In this document: piece after piece, positions 32,001-43,013 of the stretch
How the letters are laid out: the number at the start of each line of letters is the position of its first letter
Numbering within the stretch: the stretch's first letter is position 1
Source: Xanthostigma xanthostigma
Lineage: Eukaryota; Arthropoda; Insecta; Raphidioptera; Raphidiidae
Assembly (NCBI GenBank): GCA_963575645.1
Contig: OY754469.1
Location: 41,870,753-41,934,752 of the forward strand
Length of the DNA stretch: 64,000 nucleotides
Direction: 5' to 3'
Position numbers and translations under genes: made by a program
Notes under the pieces: model-generated
Database searches by the model: none
What the model was told of the DNA's origin: nothing
Seen by the model: only the letters and a program-made list of their open reading frames with translations

Positions 32001-32669
32001 AGCCAGCATCAGAATTCGAATAGTTATTTAAGAAATCGTGAAAATGTAGGTGTTGAATTTTGTATACCTGCTGAACAATGAATCCGATTCTGGCAGCGGA
32101 CTGCGGCTGGGGTAAATTACCTCGAAATATTTTGAAAATAAAAATGTCAACTGCGTTTTTGTGCTGAATATCTGTCAAAAAGTAGTTAGGATGCTTTGGT
32201 TAATTGTATTCTTGAAATTGGCACGGTTACATAATGTGGTCTAAAAATTAACCAAACCATATTTGTCAGCTACCTAATTTTTTTGACAAATCTTCCGAAC
32301 AATAAAATCGTTTTGACTACTCAAAATCCATTACTGGCTCTTCCTGTAACAAGTACGGTAGACTTTCCTTAATCCAATATTTTTTCTGTTTCTATTTTTT
32401 TGTTGAAGAACACTCCATCAGTGTTCACCTCGTTAAACATCGACGTTGTTCTTAGGTCAGAGCATTAAATGGTGCTGGAGTCCTAAAATTATTGAATTAT
32501 CTCGTCGTTAACTGCGGAACTAGTAAGTTGTTCTTGTAGTCAACGATTGAAGGAATCTCCTTGTGGTTTTGATGTCACCTGTAAGTAAATGTCGAGTGGT
32601 AACTGGTAGGAATTACAAACCCCATCGAAGGCCAATTCTCGAATTGGTTATAAAAGATATGATTTGACA
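32001..32669. other. Non-coding stretch
   Basis: Nothing recognised apart from sequence leading into the ribozyme-like motif. Confidence 0.35.
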
Positions 32670-32715
32670 GCATTTGAAACTCTGAAGATGGTACCGAAAC
32701 GTCAGTAATAAATGC
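32670..32715 (+). ncRNA. Candidate type-I-like hammerhead ribozyme
   Basis: Outer stem GCAUUU (32670-32675) pairs perfectly with AAAUGC (32710-32715). A symmetric 3x3 internal loop (GAA/AAU) is followed by ACU/AGU pairing directly against the core. The core reads CUGAAGA (32682-32688, consensus CUGANGA), a minimal GGUACC stem II, GAAAC (32696-32700) and GUC (32701-32703). Cleavage would fall after 32703. A stem I with an internal loop is normal for type I hammerheads. Weak points: stem II has only two or three pairs plus an extra U89, and stem III has two pairs with no loop, so any activity might need dimers. The same core occurs in the foldback retroelements of this window. Confidence 0.5.
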
Positions 32716-33844
32716 AATAAATTGCTTTTTATTGATCCTTTTGTCATGGATTCTCCCAAAACTCACCTGTAAAAGTTTCCATTCTGCATTTAGTCAACTT
32801 ATTTTAATGTTCAAGAGCGACTCGAGCCTCGCGTCGCGTCGCTAAGAAAATGTTTCTACTCGATTCAACGATTCGGTACTATCCGTTTTGTCGTACACCC
32901 CTAAAATTTGCTTTTAAAAATAAGCATCTGAAAAGCTGTGCAGTATAAATATATAAAGTGATAGAGTAACAGTTTTAATGCACAAGCGTCTGGAAATGGA
33001 ATGTAGGCACGATTTCAATTGAGGGCACGTACAATAATGTCACACTGAACGCTAGTTTGCATATTGGCTCTCAGTACGTCCTAACAGTATGGCTCGCTCT
33101 GACAAATGTTCTCAATTTAGTGTACATATCAGCACATAGTCAAGTTGTGCATAACTCGACGACTAGGGCTTTCACACCGGCACACCGAGATTCGGCAACA
33201 TCCGGACAACATATTATCAATTCCAGAACTGAAGGAATGAATTAATTCCGAAAATAATGTAAAGAACAAAAAAAGATGTGCCATCGTGGGATTAGATTAG
33301 ATAGAGGGTATGAGGCACGCCTCGTCAACACCGCGACCTTAGTAGATCTATTGTGTAGCCCTGACTTGTTTATTCCTAAGCGAGGTTAAGGCTTTTGAAA
33401 AAGCCTAGAATTGTTCTGGAATCTGTATCCCAAACTTGATTAGGAGTTGGGAATAAATTGTTGAGGTGACGGTCTTCAAATACAGTAGATGCTTGGCAGA
33501 TGTGGAAATTCAACTTTAGGTTACACGCAGCGCCACTTAAATTACAACTCTAGTAAATAATAAATGTACGATGTCGCCATCAACAAAAGTCATCTTAAAA
33601 CACATAGTAAGCATTAACGCACATTTTCATTCTGTCATCTAACGAAATTCTAGTTACTAAATTAAACGTAACTACGTGTCATCAACAGCGTCGAGCATCA
33701 CGGCATTTGCACGTTTTTACTCCCATCCAAACGTGCCAGTAGATGATTCACATAAAAATTTAACACATTTTCTTTTAATTCACTGACCAATGCTTGACGA
33801 TCTCTTTAGCGTTTGGAGTTATGTAGGTACTTATTAAATATTCC
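32716..33844. other. Non-coding stretch
   Basis: No domain or repeat recognised. Confidence 0.35.
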
Positions 33845-33860
33845 AAGTGTTCCTCTAGTT

Positions 33861-34676
33861 CAAATCTTTGATTAACGTCTGATTAGAACTCTTCAATACA
33901 TAAAATTATCGACCAATTTTTCAGACAAATATATTAACAAAAAATATATAAATTCAATACATTAACGTTCCGGTTCGGATTTTTATATTTCTTAGATCAG
34001 TTCTGAAGAAGGTCCAAACGTTAATGTATTGAATTTATATATTTTTGACGTGATAACGTCTTATAAATTGATGAATCACCAATCTTATAAATTGATAAAA
34101 CACCGGCTGCATGCACGAAAAAGTGTAACGTTCGTAACGCGTAACGCGTAACGTTCCGCCTGACCCTGTGCGTACTTTTCTCGAAAACGGCCCTAACGAT
34201 TTGGATGAAATTTACTGAAAAGGGATTTTGGGGGGCAAAAAATCGTTTTAGCTAGATCTCATCTCTCGAAAAAATCGTTTTCTTACAAATTTTATCATTA
34301 TAAAAATCAATTTTTTGACGTATGAAAATACTTAAATATTGTAAGTAGGTTTTGGAATTTTATATTATAAACAGTGAAACAATTGTTTTATAAATATTAT
34401 GACAGCTAATCTTTGAGACTTAAAATAAATACGAAAGAAAGAAAGTTAAAAAAACAATTATATTATATAGTGAGTAATTTAAATAAATAAAATTAACCTA
34501 AAGAAGCGAAAGATGCAATATCATAGATTCGAATTATTATAATTATTATATAAATTTAGGTTATGTATTACGGAATACGTTATCACGTAAAACTATCGTC
34601 CGTAAACCGACTTTACAGACAACCAATTTTTGTTAATATATTTGTCTGAAAAATTGCTCGATAATTTTATTTATTG
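33861..34676 (-). mobile_element. Foldback terminal-repeat retroelement, copy 4, with internal passenger
   Basis: Perfect 16-bp direct duplications AAGTGTTCCTCTAGTT at 33845-33860 and 34677-34692, the longest in the window. It starts CAAATCTTTGATTAACGTCTG (the extended end), so it lies inverted relative to copies 1 and 2. TTCTGAAGAAGGTCC lies near 34003. Between the arms is a second repeat (34048-34628) of the ACGTGATAACGT family. Confidence 0.85.
34048..34628 (+). repeat. ACGTGATAACGT-family repeat, copy 2
   Basis: GACGTGATAACGTCTTATAA at the left and GTTATCACGTAAAACTATCG at the right, with GAAAAAGTGTAACGTTC inside, match 30233-30440. It is longer than copy 1 because of about 400 bp of AT-rich interior. 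A CGTAACG triplet repeat lies near 34132-34150. Confidence 0.65.
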
Positions 34677-34692
34677 AAGTGTTCCTCTAGTT

Positions 34693-35735
34693 ATTACAAG
34701 TGATATTAATTTGTGTTTTGCAAATTTCTAACTTTAAAATTGAACGTTTTCGCACATTTCGATGTTAAACTAACATGTTTCTTCTACGTGCAGACCTTTT
34801 TCGATAATGGAATTTCGAAACTGGACACCAACAATCGAAACCGATATTGAAGGCCCTTTGCACAACTGTATGACTGTTATATTAGAGTGTGCATATATGT
34901 ATTATGTTCTCTATTCTAATATCTCCTTACAAACAGTTACACCGTACGTATTAATGTCAGTTCGGTTGGTTTAGTTTGGTTCGGTTGGTATCACTGCTGC
35001 AAGCTGTTTGATGAGACGATGATCATTGTTACATGCATGTTGCCAACTTACGCTGTTGTCTGCATTTATTCAACTTAATGATTCTCAGCCATCAGCATTT
35101 ACTGTGGTTTATGAAATTGTTTCGACTAAATAAAATAATTCGGGTCCCGATGAAAACCCTGATATAAAAAGTTTGCTAATGCGAGCAGTTGTGTAATAAT
35201 ATGCGACTTTAAATTTAGTTTTAATCGAAATAAAAAATATAAATAAGTAATAAAACTTCAATATTCAATTACATAAACCACTAGCCGTAAAAATGCTTGT
35301 AGTGTTTTCATAAATTAAGTTAGTAGATTTTAGAGACGCGTTTTAATTTGTACTAAAGAATTAGAGTTCGATATTTGAGCAAATCTGCTAGTTTTCTCAG
35401 AATTTTTGGACGCAATTTAAATCACCGAGAAATGAATGAAATTTTGTCAACTTATTTCTTAATATATCGCTGCTATAAGAACCCAAACTTTCGGAACGGT
35501 GTATCGCATATCTAAAAAATTAAAAATTTTATCCATGGTCACCGTTGAAAATCATAAGAAAAAAATAATTTTTGAAAAGTAGCAAACAAATTTTATAAAA
35601 TGCGTATTCACTCATGGAGTATAGATTTTATGAACATTTTTACCATAACTGTTGTGAATCCGCCTTTTCATTTTTGTTATAAGCACTTAATGAGTTTAAT
35701 TATTATATGAAAACTCATTGAAAGGTTATTGATAC
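34693..35735. other. Non-coding stretch
   Basis: Nothing recognised. Confidence 0.35.
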
Positions 35736-36340
35736 TAAGGTGACCAACTATTTTTCGTTCAAAAAGAGTACACTTTGCAAGTATTTCATAGGTGAAAAAA
35801 AGAAGAAAAAACGTACATATTAGGTACGCATGCGTCAAGACTGTCAAGCATGCCGTACATACTGCACATCAAAGATCAGCCTGGGGATTACGTAGGTACA
35901 CAAATATTGGAGAGATAGATATATCCATCTCTTTTCACAAATGTAATTTTGACGTTGTTAGAAAAAGAGGTCTATAGTATCTATCTATATCTCCAGGTAC
36001 ATAATACGACCTCTCAATTGTGCCGGAAACGGCAGCCATAATATGTGCGCGCGAAATTCAAATCACTGTCAAACTCGTGTCTGGTGTTTACCCTGTCCTC
36101 TGACGTGCCGAAAACGGCAAGCAATATGCGCGCGTGAAATTCAAATCTCTTAAAATAATTTTAAATATTTAATTAATAAAATTTAAATAAAATAATCTAA
36201 AAAAATGTTTTAGAAATACAAATGAGTATAAAATTATACAAATGAGTACCTTCAGAGTACAGGTTTGAAAAGAGTACGGTTTGCGAAAAAAGAGTACAAA
36301 ACTCAGTAAATGAGTAAGTATAGGTATAGTTGGTCACCTT
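35736..36340. mobile_element. Non-autonomous DNA transposon, 605 bp, 8-bp duplication
   Basis: Perfect duplications ATTGATAC at 35728-35735 and 36341-36348. Inverted ends AAGGTGACCAACTAT (15 bp, perfect). Two internal GC-rich blocks (GTGCCGGAAACGGCAGCC and GTGCCGAAAACGGCAAGC, each followed by ATATG and GCGCG, then GAAATTCAAATC) form an internal direct repeat. The duplication length suits hAT, or Mutator-like if a ninth base is counted. No transposase. Confidence 0.85.
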
Positions 36341-36348
36341 ATTGATAC

Positions 36349-37054
36349 AAATTTTTAATACTAAAATAGTCAAGAAATTTATTACCTATTGTTTACTAAA
36401 TCAATTTTGTATTTTGTAAACGACCCAGCTGTGAGCTTAATGTACCTATAATTTGAAATATTGATTTTTGTTGATTTTGATTGTATTTATTTTGATTAAT
36501 TATTTCCACGAAAAAATCCGTTTGATTTCAATAAAATATCGTTATTATATAATGCAATACTGAAATTTGAAAATAAACAACAATAACTACTGCTTATTTT
36601 TAACAATTAAAATTAATGAAATTGAAAGCTTTAATTGTTGTTTAACTGCGACATCTTTTATGCTAGTTACTCATTTATACGTACACTTATCATACATTGC
36701 TGTCTTACAAATTGTTTACATTTCAACATAATGAGCAATTACCCCGCTCATCCCGGTGTCATTTATAGAGGAGTTTCACTGTAATTGTAAATCATATTTT
36801 GCTTTATGCAAAGTTTGCCGCACAATATACAATTTATTCTATTATCCAATAAATATTCCAGTTAGGTAAGTTGTGTAAGAGTTCGTTCAATCTTGTTCAT
36901 AATTTAGATTTGATTGGGACGTTAGAGAGTGCAGTTGTTCACAGGGATACAATAGTGATTAATAGACTATACCTAGCTAGATATGATATCTGCATCGTGA
37001 ATTCGTTTATAAAGCTGTAATAATTTTAATATTTCTAATAATCTCTGTTAAGTT
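36349..37054. other. Non-coding stretch
   Basis: Nothing recognised. Confidence 0.35.
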
Positions 37055-37221
37055 ATGTCTTGTGCGGTATTTTTATTTCGAAGTTATGTGTACGTGATTA
37101 TGAAACAATGTAGTTTAGCAGCCATTTTAAATGTGTTCAAGTGTGTTCGGAATGTTCGGATATCGCAAAACCTCCATGTGAACTTTCGTAGTCGCTGCCA
37201 ATGCGCTGCGATTTTTATGAC
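37055..37221 (+). other. Very weak candidate exon
   Basis: An ATG frame of about 55 codons ends at a donor-like GG/GTAAGT (about 37222). The encoded segment is Cys-rich (FKCVRNVRI, RSRCQCAAIF) with no domain I know. Chance is a sufficient explanation. Confidence 0.12.
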
Positions 37222-37719
37222 TGGTAAGTTAGTACACGTTTATTTCAATCTGTTTTACATCAGAAATTCGAAATGTGTGTTAATTATACGAGTTAATTTT
37301 GGTAAATTAATATATAATATGATTTTGTTTGGAAACTTTGCAATTGTATTGCCTATTACAATTGAGTCAATTGAAAAAACAGCTTTAAATTTAAAAAAAC
37401 GAGTGTTCTTTAGACCACACGACTGAAGTAAAACTTCTTCCTCCCATAATTTGTTATTATTCACCCGAAAATTCACATAAAATGAACTTTAAAATGATTT
37501 TACAATTTTATTCACTTTAAACGTAGAATATTTAATGTATTGAACAAAATATTAATTTATAAAATTGTTAAAGAACGAAATGAACAGTCTAATGTAAGAA
37601 GAAAGAAATATAAACGTAAAGATCATGAAAACAAAAGTAATACATTGCAATTACTTAGCTCTCGTTGGATTTTAAGCGTAAATTTTTATGAAATATTATT
37701 TAAAGTAGGTTTACAAAAC
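37222..37719. other. Non-coding stretch
   Basis: Nothing recognised. Confidence 0.35.
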
Positions 37720-37870
37720 TTTTTTCTGTCACCCGATAGCGCCAGTGGCAAGTAAAGCATGTGTCATTCTATTGTTAGTCCTGCTTATATTTTCGGCTAC
37801 CTGATGGCGCTACTAGCCAGTGAAGTATTTTTTTTCGGCCACCTGATAGCGTTCCTAGCCATATCTTCAC
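37720..37870. repeat. Triplicated GATAGCGC/GATGGCGC motif block
   Basis: TTTTCTGTCACCCGATAGCG (about 37724), TTTTCGGCTACCTGATGGCG (about 37791) and TTTTCGGCCACCTGATAGCG (about 37833), followed by CCAGTG or CTAGCC variants. The core recalls the array at 23840. Three imperfect copies only. Confidence 0.5.
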
Positions 37871-38079
37871 TAACTTGTATCTCCCTCTCAACTTCCGTTT
37901 GCCTCGCCCGATTACACGTCCGTAAATCTCTCGTCAGGCATTCACCAGCTTACTCCCCAAGTCAAGTGTGCGTAAAGAAGTTCTACTTCAAAAACATGAT
38001 ATGGCGTTTTCGGCAACGAGAACTGCCCCGGGGCAGGGCAGGCTGAATGGGTAACTATTAGTTAAATAATTATAAACAC

Positions 38080-38584
38080 ACTAGCGGTCCCGTCCGTTTT
38101 CACCCGGGTGTAAAAGAACGAATGGGGAAGGGAGGAACATGAGTACACACATTCATCTTAGTTTACCGAGATGAATGTTGTGTCCAAATTTTATGATGAT
38201 CGGAGTTACCGTTCAGAAGTTTTTGTCGATAAAAAGCAGTATTTATACTTTTTTTAACTAATAATTTTTTTTAATTAATTAAATACATTAAAATAAATTT
38301 AAATGTAAGCCTTAGAAGAAAGCAATGTAGAAAATAAAAAAAAAAATAATATATTCGCCCAACGTGGGGCTCGAACCCACGACCCTGATATTGAAAGTCG
38401 AATGCTCTTACGATTGAGCCATTCGGGGTTATGTACTCACAAAGCTAAATGAGTATATTTACTATAGTGCATTTCACCTGAATTGAAGCATATTTTTGAG
38501 ATACATTTTGCAACATATTTCATTAATGCTCCGCTCCAAATGGTCGTAGCGTGATATTATGTAGCCTAAGCCTTCCTCGATTTC
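38080..38584 (-). repeat. ACTAGCGG-family repeat with tRNA-Lys-like segment, copy 2
   Basis: Shares with 21723-22301 the head, GGGGAAGGGAGGAACATGAG, CGAGATGAATGTTGTG, the tRNA-like block and CATTAATGCTCCGCTCC. Identity by eye is high over the first about 300 bp. Confidence 0.72.
38356..38428 (-). repeat. tRNA-Lys-like segment
   Basis: The minus strand carries an intact T-arm GGGTTCGAGCCCC and the acceptor-proximal ACGTTGGGCG of tRNA-Lys. The D-arm is GGCTCAATCGTAAGAGC, and the anticodon loop CTTTCAA reads TTC rather than TTT or CTT. The 5' acceptor (CCCCGAA) no longer pairs well. Pseudogene within a repeat. Confidence 0.75.
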
Positions 38585-38616
38585 TTTAACCAATAGTTAC
38601 GCATTCAGCCTTCCCT

Positions 38617-38688
38617 GCATACCTGAAAAAAATTATAGCAAAAACTATTCTTGCATAGTTTTTGCTATAATTTTTTTTTCAGATATGC
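38617..38688. repeat. Perfect-stem hairpin, about 35-bp arms
   Basis: CTGAAAAAAATTATAGCAAA...ACTAT and its inverse flank a 6-nt loop (TCTTGC). The pairing extends outward through GCATA/TATGC with one mismatch. It abuts the 34-bp inverted end of the preceding element. The size is in the range of a microRNA precursor, but a tiny MITE is more likely. Confidence 0.7.
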
Positions 38689-39134
38689 ACACTTGTAGCT
38701 TGTAAATAGCCGTTGCATGCACATTTTTTGCATAAAATATAGCTGATGAACCTTTCCGTGTACACATCTATCTGTTCTATTATGCATAGAGTAGCGTTGA
38801 TTTCTGTATAGCAAGTCAGGAGAGTGGGCAGTGACCGGACGAACGGACGTTGCTACTTTGAATACGCTAATTACAACCCTTGGAGTCACACGTCCCTCTG
38901 TCCTCTCGCAACCCCCGTGCACATTATATTACACTCGCTAAAGTCGTGCATCCCTCTGTCTCGTCTAGACTGTGGTTCTGTCAAATTATCTCTGCAATGA
39001 TTATGTTTACATATAGTGATTAACTCGATCGGTATTATCTGTACTTAAAACTGACTAAATAATTACTTGCATCTACTCGCACTTCGATACAGGAACGAAG
39101 TCGGTAAATATTTTACGTTATGGAATATTTCGCT
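38689..39134. other. Non-coding stretch, GC-richer at 38800-38990
   Basis: No frame with recognisable content. Confidence 0.3.
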
Positions 39135-39565
39135 TGGTGAATGCAGAAGTATCTTAAGTCCGAAATGTGCTGTTTTGAGTTTTATATAACCTATAAATAT
39201 GTTTTTGAGCATATTTCAAAGCATAATAATCTCATGTTTCGCCAAAATATTGTATAAACCAAAAGAGGTACAGAGTTGTGGATGGTTTCATTGGATTCAG
39301 CGTAATATTTTCCATAAGTTGTATAGGTAATATTAACTAAATTAGAAGGCTCTTAGTGTCTCAAAAAGTCGCCGATTTGCAAAAAACATCGAACATCTTC
39401 AATTTTTTCAATTTTATGAAAAAAACAATAATTATATTTTGACGAAATATGAGATTATTGTGCTTTGAAATTATTATATTAAAAAACATATACCTATATA
39501 GGTATATAGAACTCAAAACAGCACATTTTAGACTTAAGATACTTCTGCATTCGCCTAGCGATTTG
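39135..39565. mobile_element. Palindromic element, about 430 bp
   Basis: GAATGCAGAAGTATCTTAAG (left) and CTTAAGATACTTCTGCATTC (right) begin arms of 110-145 bp. The match continues through TGTGCTGTTTTGAG/CTCAAAACAGCACA and ATAATCTCAT/ATGAGATTAT. No coding. Confidence 0.78.
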
Positions 39566-40247
39566 TACCCATACAAAGTTAACAAAAACATATTAATTAT
39601 CAAGAGAATACCTACGACATTTTAAGAAAATAAGTTATAAACTAATATAAGAACTCATCATTGGACCCCCTGCACAAAATTTTGTGAATTAAATAACGCT
39701 ATACTTAATTCCCCAAAATAATACATAAACCGGGCCAAAAATCGCTTAGTGTTGAAGATTTGCAAAACGCATGAAAACATGAAAAGATTTACGATATTTG
39801 GAAAAAAAATAAATATCTCAGATATGCTTAATATTGACATGTCTTATACAAAAATGTACACTGAATCGATTAGGGCTAAGCGCAAATTCGTATCTCGATT
39901 AGTTTCGAAGTTATGACGGTTTAAAATGTATAAGAACTCAAACAGTTAAAACTGGCTATATATCCGAAACTAAAAGACATACAGGTTGCGGATGGTCAGA
40001 GTATATTCAGAATGACTTTTTCTATAAGTATGCATAATATCAAACGAAGCAGAGCGAATTTATTCTACTACAATTTTTCAATTAAAAAAAAAACAAAAAT
40101 CTGTGATATATTGTTTAGATACGACTTACAACTGAGGTTATTCTTATAAAAAAAAATCGCGTTAGAATCGATTCCGACTCTCATCTCTGTATTATTAATC
40201 GTTTAGAAGTTATGGCGTTTTTAAATTTTTCGGAAATAATATAAATA
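39566..40247. other. Non-coding stretch
   Basis: Nothing recognised. Confidence 0.35.
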
Positions 40248-40314
40248 TATTCAAATCTTTGATTAACGTCTGATTAGAACTCTTCAATAAATTGCTCAAT
40301 AATTTTATTTATTG
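40248..40314 (-). mobile_element. Short foldback retroelement fragment, copy 5
   Basis: TCAAATCTTTGATTAACGTC to AATTTTATTTATTG, between direct repeats AATATAAATA (40238-40247, 40315-40324). Only the extended end and part of one arm remain. Confidence 0.6.
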
Positions 40315-40324
40315 AATATAAATA

Positions 40325-40982
40325 AATGCTCATATATCTGAAATTAAAAGTGATACAGGTTGCGGATTGTCGGTATCAATTTAAGAACATCGATAAAAAT
40401 TTAGAAAAAAACGTTTATTTCTATTATAATTTCTAAGAAAAACACTAAACCTATCGATCGTTAAGTGCATTAACGTAAAATAACTAGCTAACAGTCTTGT
40501 GTAAATATTAACATTTCAACATAAAGCATCCATTTCAAAAACGTAAATTTAATTTGAAAAACGAAGTTAATCAAGAAAAACTTAATTACAAGTTATGTCC
40601 TATTTTCAAAGGCGTTGTTTTCGAACAAATACTTGTCGTATATAATTCACCTAAATCGATCAAAAAGAAGGGTGCAGATTTGTATCTTTTGTGAAAAAAT
40701 AAATTAGTTTCTGATTGAGTTTTAATTAACTCGCATCATTTGACATTCTAATAAGTTTTGTGTCGGTAGAGTGCACAGAAATTGTTTGTTTTTGTTCAGG
40801 AACACATACTAACCCATTCACGTTATAGAACTATTGTAATGTATAGGTATTCGAACCGCGGAAATTGTCCAGTAGCTACTCGTTGTCTGAAATTGTCAAA
40901 TCAATAATATACGAAGACTCTTGCTATAGTCGGTGTTTATTAATTTGAAAATAATTTATTATTCATTATAAATAATCATATA
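40325..40982. other. Non-coding stretch
   Basis: Nothing recognised. Confidence 0.35.
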
Positions 40983-42187
40983 CAGTGTAAACTCCATTTA
41001 ACGGCATTCGATATAACGACAAACTCCTTAAAACGTCGAAATTACTTATAGGCTGGACGGCGAGGAGTTTTGGGTGTATTTTTCGGGCACAGGCGAGATT
41101 ATTGTTGGAATCGCTTCGTTTTAGAGTGTAGTTCAATCCCCTAAGTTTGCTTACAAATTGTTGGTGTGCTTGATTTTATAAATTATTAACAATTAGTGAC
41201 GAAAATAATGTTTTTTTCTCTATTTCCTTTAATATCTCCGTTCCTCTTGACTTTTAGTATAGCATATGCATTGAGAAAGTTGCTCCTTATGAAATTTCTT
41301 AAAAAACGAGCACTGACAGAGGTCGCTAAGTGCAATTGTTAACTTGCAAATAGTCCCGAAAGTTAAAAAAACACGTTTTATTCACTGTTTTTTTTACTAA
41401 AAAATGACCGCACATAGATGGCTGAAAATTCTCAAAAATGATGTCTATGTTGACCCAAACATGCATGAATAATTTTAGCATCACCGGTCAATTACTTCTC
41501 GAGTAATTAACGATCACTTTTTTTTTGTTTCCTTAATTGCAAATTGCGCCATTTTTTCGGGGCTATTTGCAAGTTAACAATTGCACTTAGCGACCTGTCT
41601 GTCAGTGCTCATTTTTTAGGAAATTTCATAAAGAACAACTTTCTCAATGCATATGCTATACTAAAAGTCAAGGGGAACGGAGATAATATTAAAGGAAATA
41701 GAGAAAAAACACTATTTTCGTCACTAATTGTTAATTATAAAATCAAGCACACCAACAATTTGTAAGCAAACTTAGGGGGTTGAACTACACCCTAAAACGA
41801 AGCGATTCCAACAATAATCTCGCCTGTGCCCGAATAATACACTTTTTAATGTTTTTACCTCCTTAAACAATAAACAATTTTTGTTTGTTATTTTGTTGCT
41901 TTGTTGTCGGCATGACGCCTACTAAAGATTCTAAGAAATTCATTCTTTTGTTTGTTGGAACGAAAAACGTCAGACAAAGATAACAGACGCAAGTAGCGTT
42001 ATAATTTGTGATAGTATGAATGTTTATTGGCCAGTTTTAAATTTTATATATTATGAGTAAATATACTACATATTACAGGAAAAAAATATTAATGGATTAT
42101 TTCTTCTCTCCGTTTAACGACAACTCTCAATAACGTCACAAAGTGCATAGTCCCTTGATTGTCGCCATATATAGAGTTTTAACACTA
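40983..42187. mobile_element. pogo/Tigger-type element, copy A, split by a palindrome
   Basis: CAGTGTAAACTCCATTTAACG at the left after TA, with AACACTA-TA at the right. Internal ATATAACGAC and TCAATAACG phrases match copy B (46646-47103). Relative to copy B, about 800 bp (roughly 41056-41860) is extra and contains the palindrome at 41074-41842. Confidence 0.75.
41074..41842. mobile_element. Large palindromic insertion, 769 bp
   Basis: Arms of about 285 bp (41074-41360 and 41553-41842) read inward from GTGTATTTTTCGGGCACAGG and its near-inverse, through GTTGGTGTGCTTGATTTTAT, GTATAGCATATGCATTGAG and GTGCAATTGTTAACTTGCAA. The loop of about 190 bp is unrelated. A 73-codon frame in the right arm is fortuitous. 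No target duplication was identified. Confidence 0.8.
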
Positions 42188-42195
42188 TATACAAA

Positions 42196-42335
42196 TTAGG
42201 GTGTTTTTTTATTTTTTTGTTTTCGGTCCCACTGACTAATGACTAATGCATTGGACCTAAAAAATCTCCCAAAATTTCTGCTTCTTAGATCAAACCTGTG
42301 AACGGCACAAACCGAGTTTGTTTGGTGTGTCAAAA
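42196..42335 (+). repeat. Single arm of the 47215-47831 palindrome family
   Basis: TAGGGTGTTTTT, GCATTGGACCTAAAAAATCT, CTTAGATCAAACCTG and AACGGCACAAACCGAGTTTG match the left arm at 47218-47335. It lies just after Tigger-type copy A. Confidence 0.7.
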
Positions 42336-43013
42336 AACTATTTCTAAAAGTGAGTAAAAATTGGATTTCAAGAAATTAATTTTACAAAAAAAAACCCGTA
42401 AAAATGATATACGTTACAACATAAAATTTTGACCCGCCTCTGTGCGTAGAACATGTTATAATTTATATCACGTTAATTGATGGAAAAATAAAACATTTCC
42501 AAAGTTTTTCTTTTATGGCAGCAATAAAAGTCGCTTTTATTTGTTTCCGTGCTGTTGATATTCAATTTCGTTTTGTGAATTGCTGCAAGTATTGTTTACA
42601 TGTACATTTTCACAGCTATTTCTATATTTTAACAACTGAGTACTTTCAAATTTTTTATTTAATGTAAAAAACATTTTTCTACAACCTTTCTCGTTATGTA
42701 GTTACAATACCTTGAAAAGTATTCAGCTAATCAATGGTCATGACAAGTTCATTGAAATGTATATTTCGGTTTACCACGTACTTTAGGTACATCAACTTGC
42801 TTTTCGTGTATGTCGGGCGGAACTTTATAATTGATTTTAAACTATCTTCCTGAGAAGATAGAGACTTGAAATTTTTAATATAACTCAGAATTAGATGACA
42901 ATACGAGAAAATACTAAAATAAAGAAGAAAATAATAAAAGAAATAAAGAAATTTTCAGAAATACATATAATTCATTCTTACATCTTTACCATTGTAAGGA
43001 ACGTAGCACACCA
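42336..43013. other. Non-coding stretch
   Basis: Nothing recognised. Confidence 0.35.

Larger units (their letters stand above)
38033..38618. mobile_element. Element with 34-bp inverted ends enclosing an ACTAGCGG repeat
   Basis: 38033-38066 and 38585-38618 are inverted at about 31 of 34 positions (GGCTGAATG, GTAACTATT, GTTAAA in order). An ACTAGCGG/tRNA-Lys repeat fills nearly all the interior, so it probably inserted into a small MITE. Confidence 0.65.

Noticed and set aside
37055-37426. 123-codon plus-strand frame as a gene
   Set aside because: Low-complexity hydrophobic content, no domain and AT-rich codons. Only the short stretch before the GTAAGT is kept as a very weak exon candidate.
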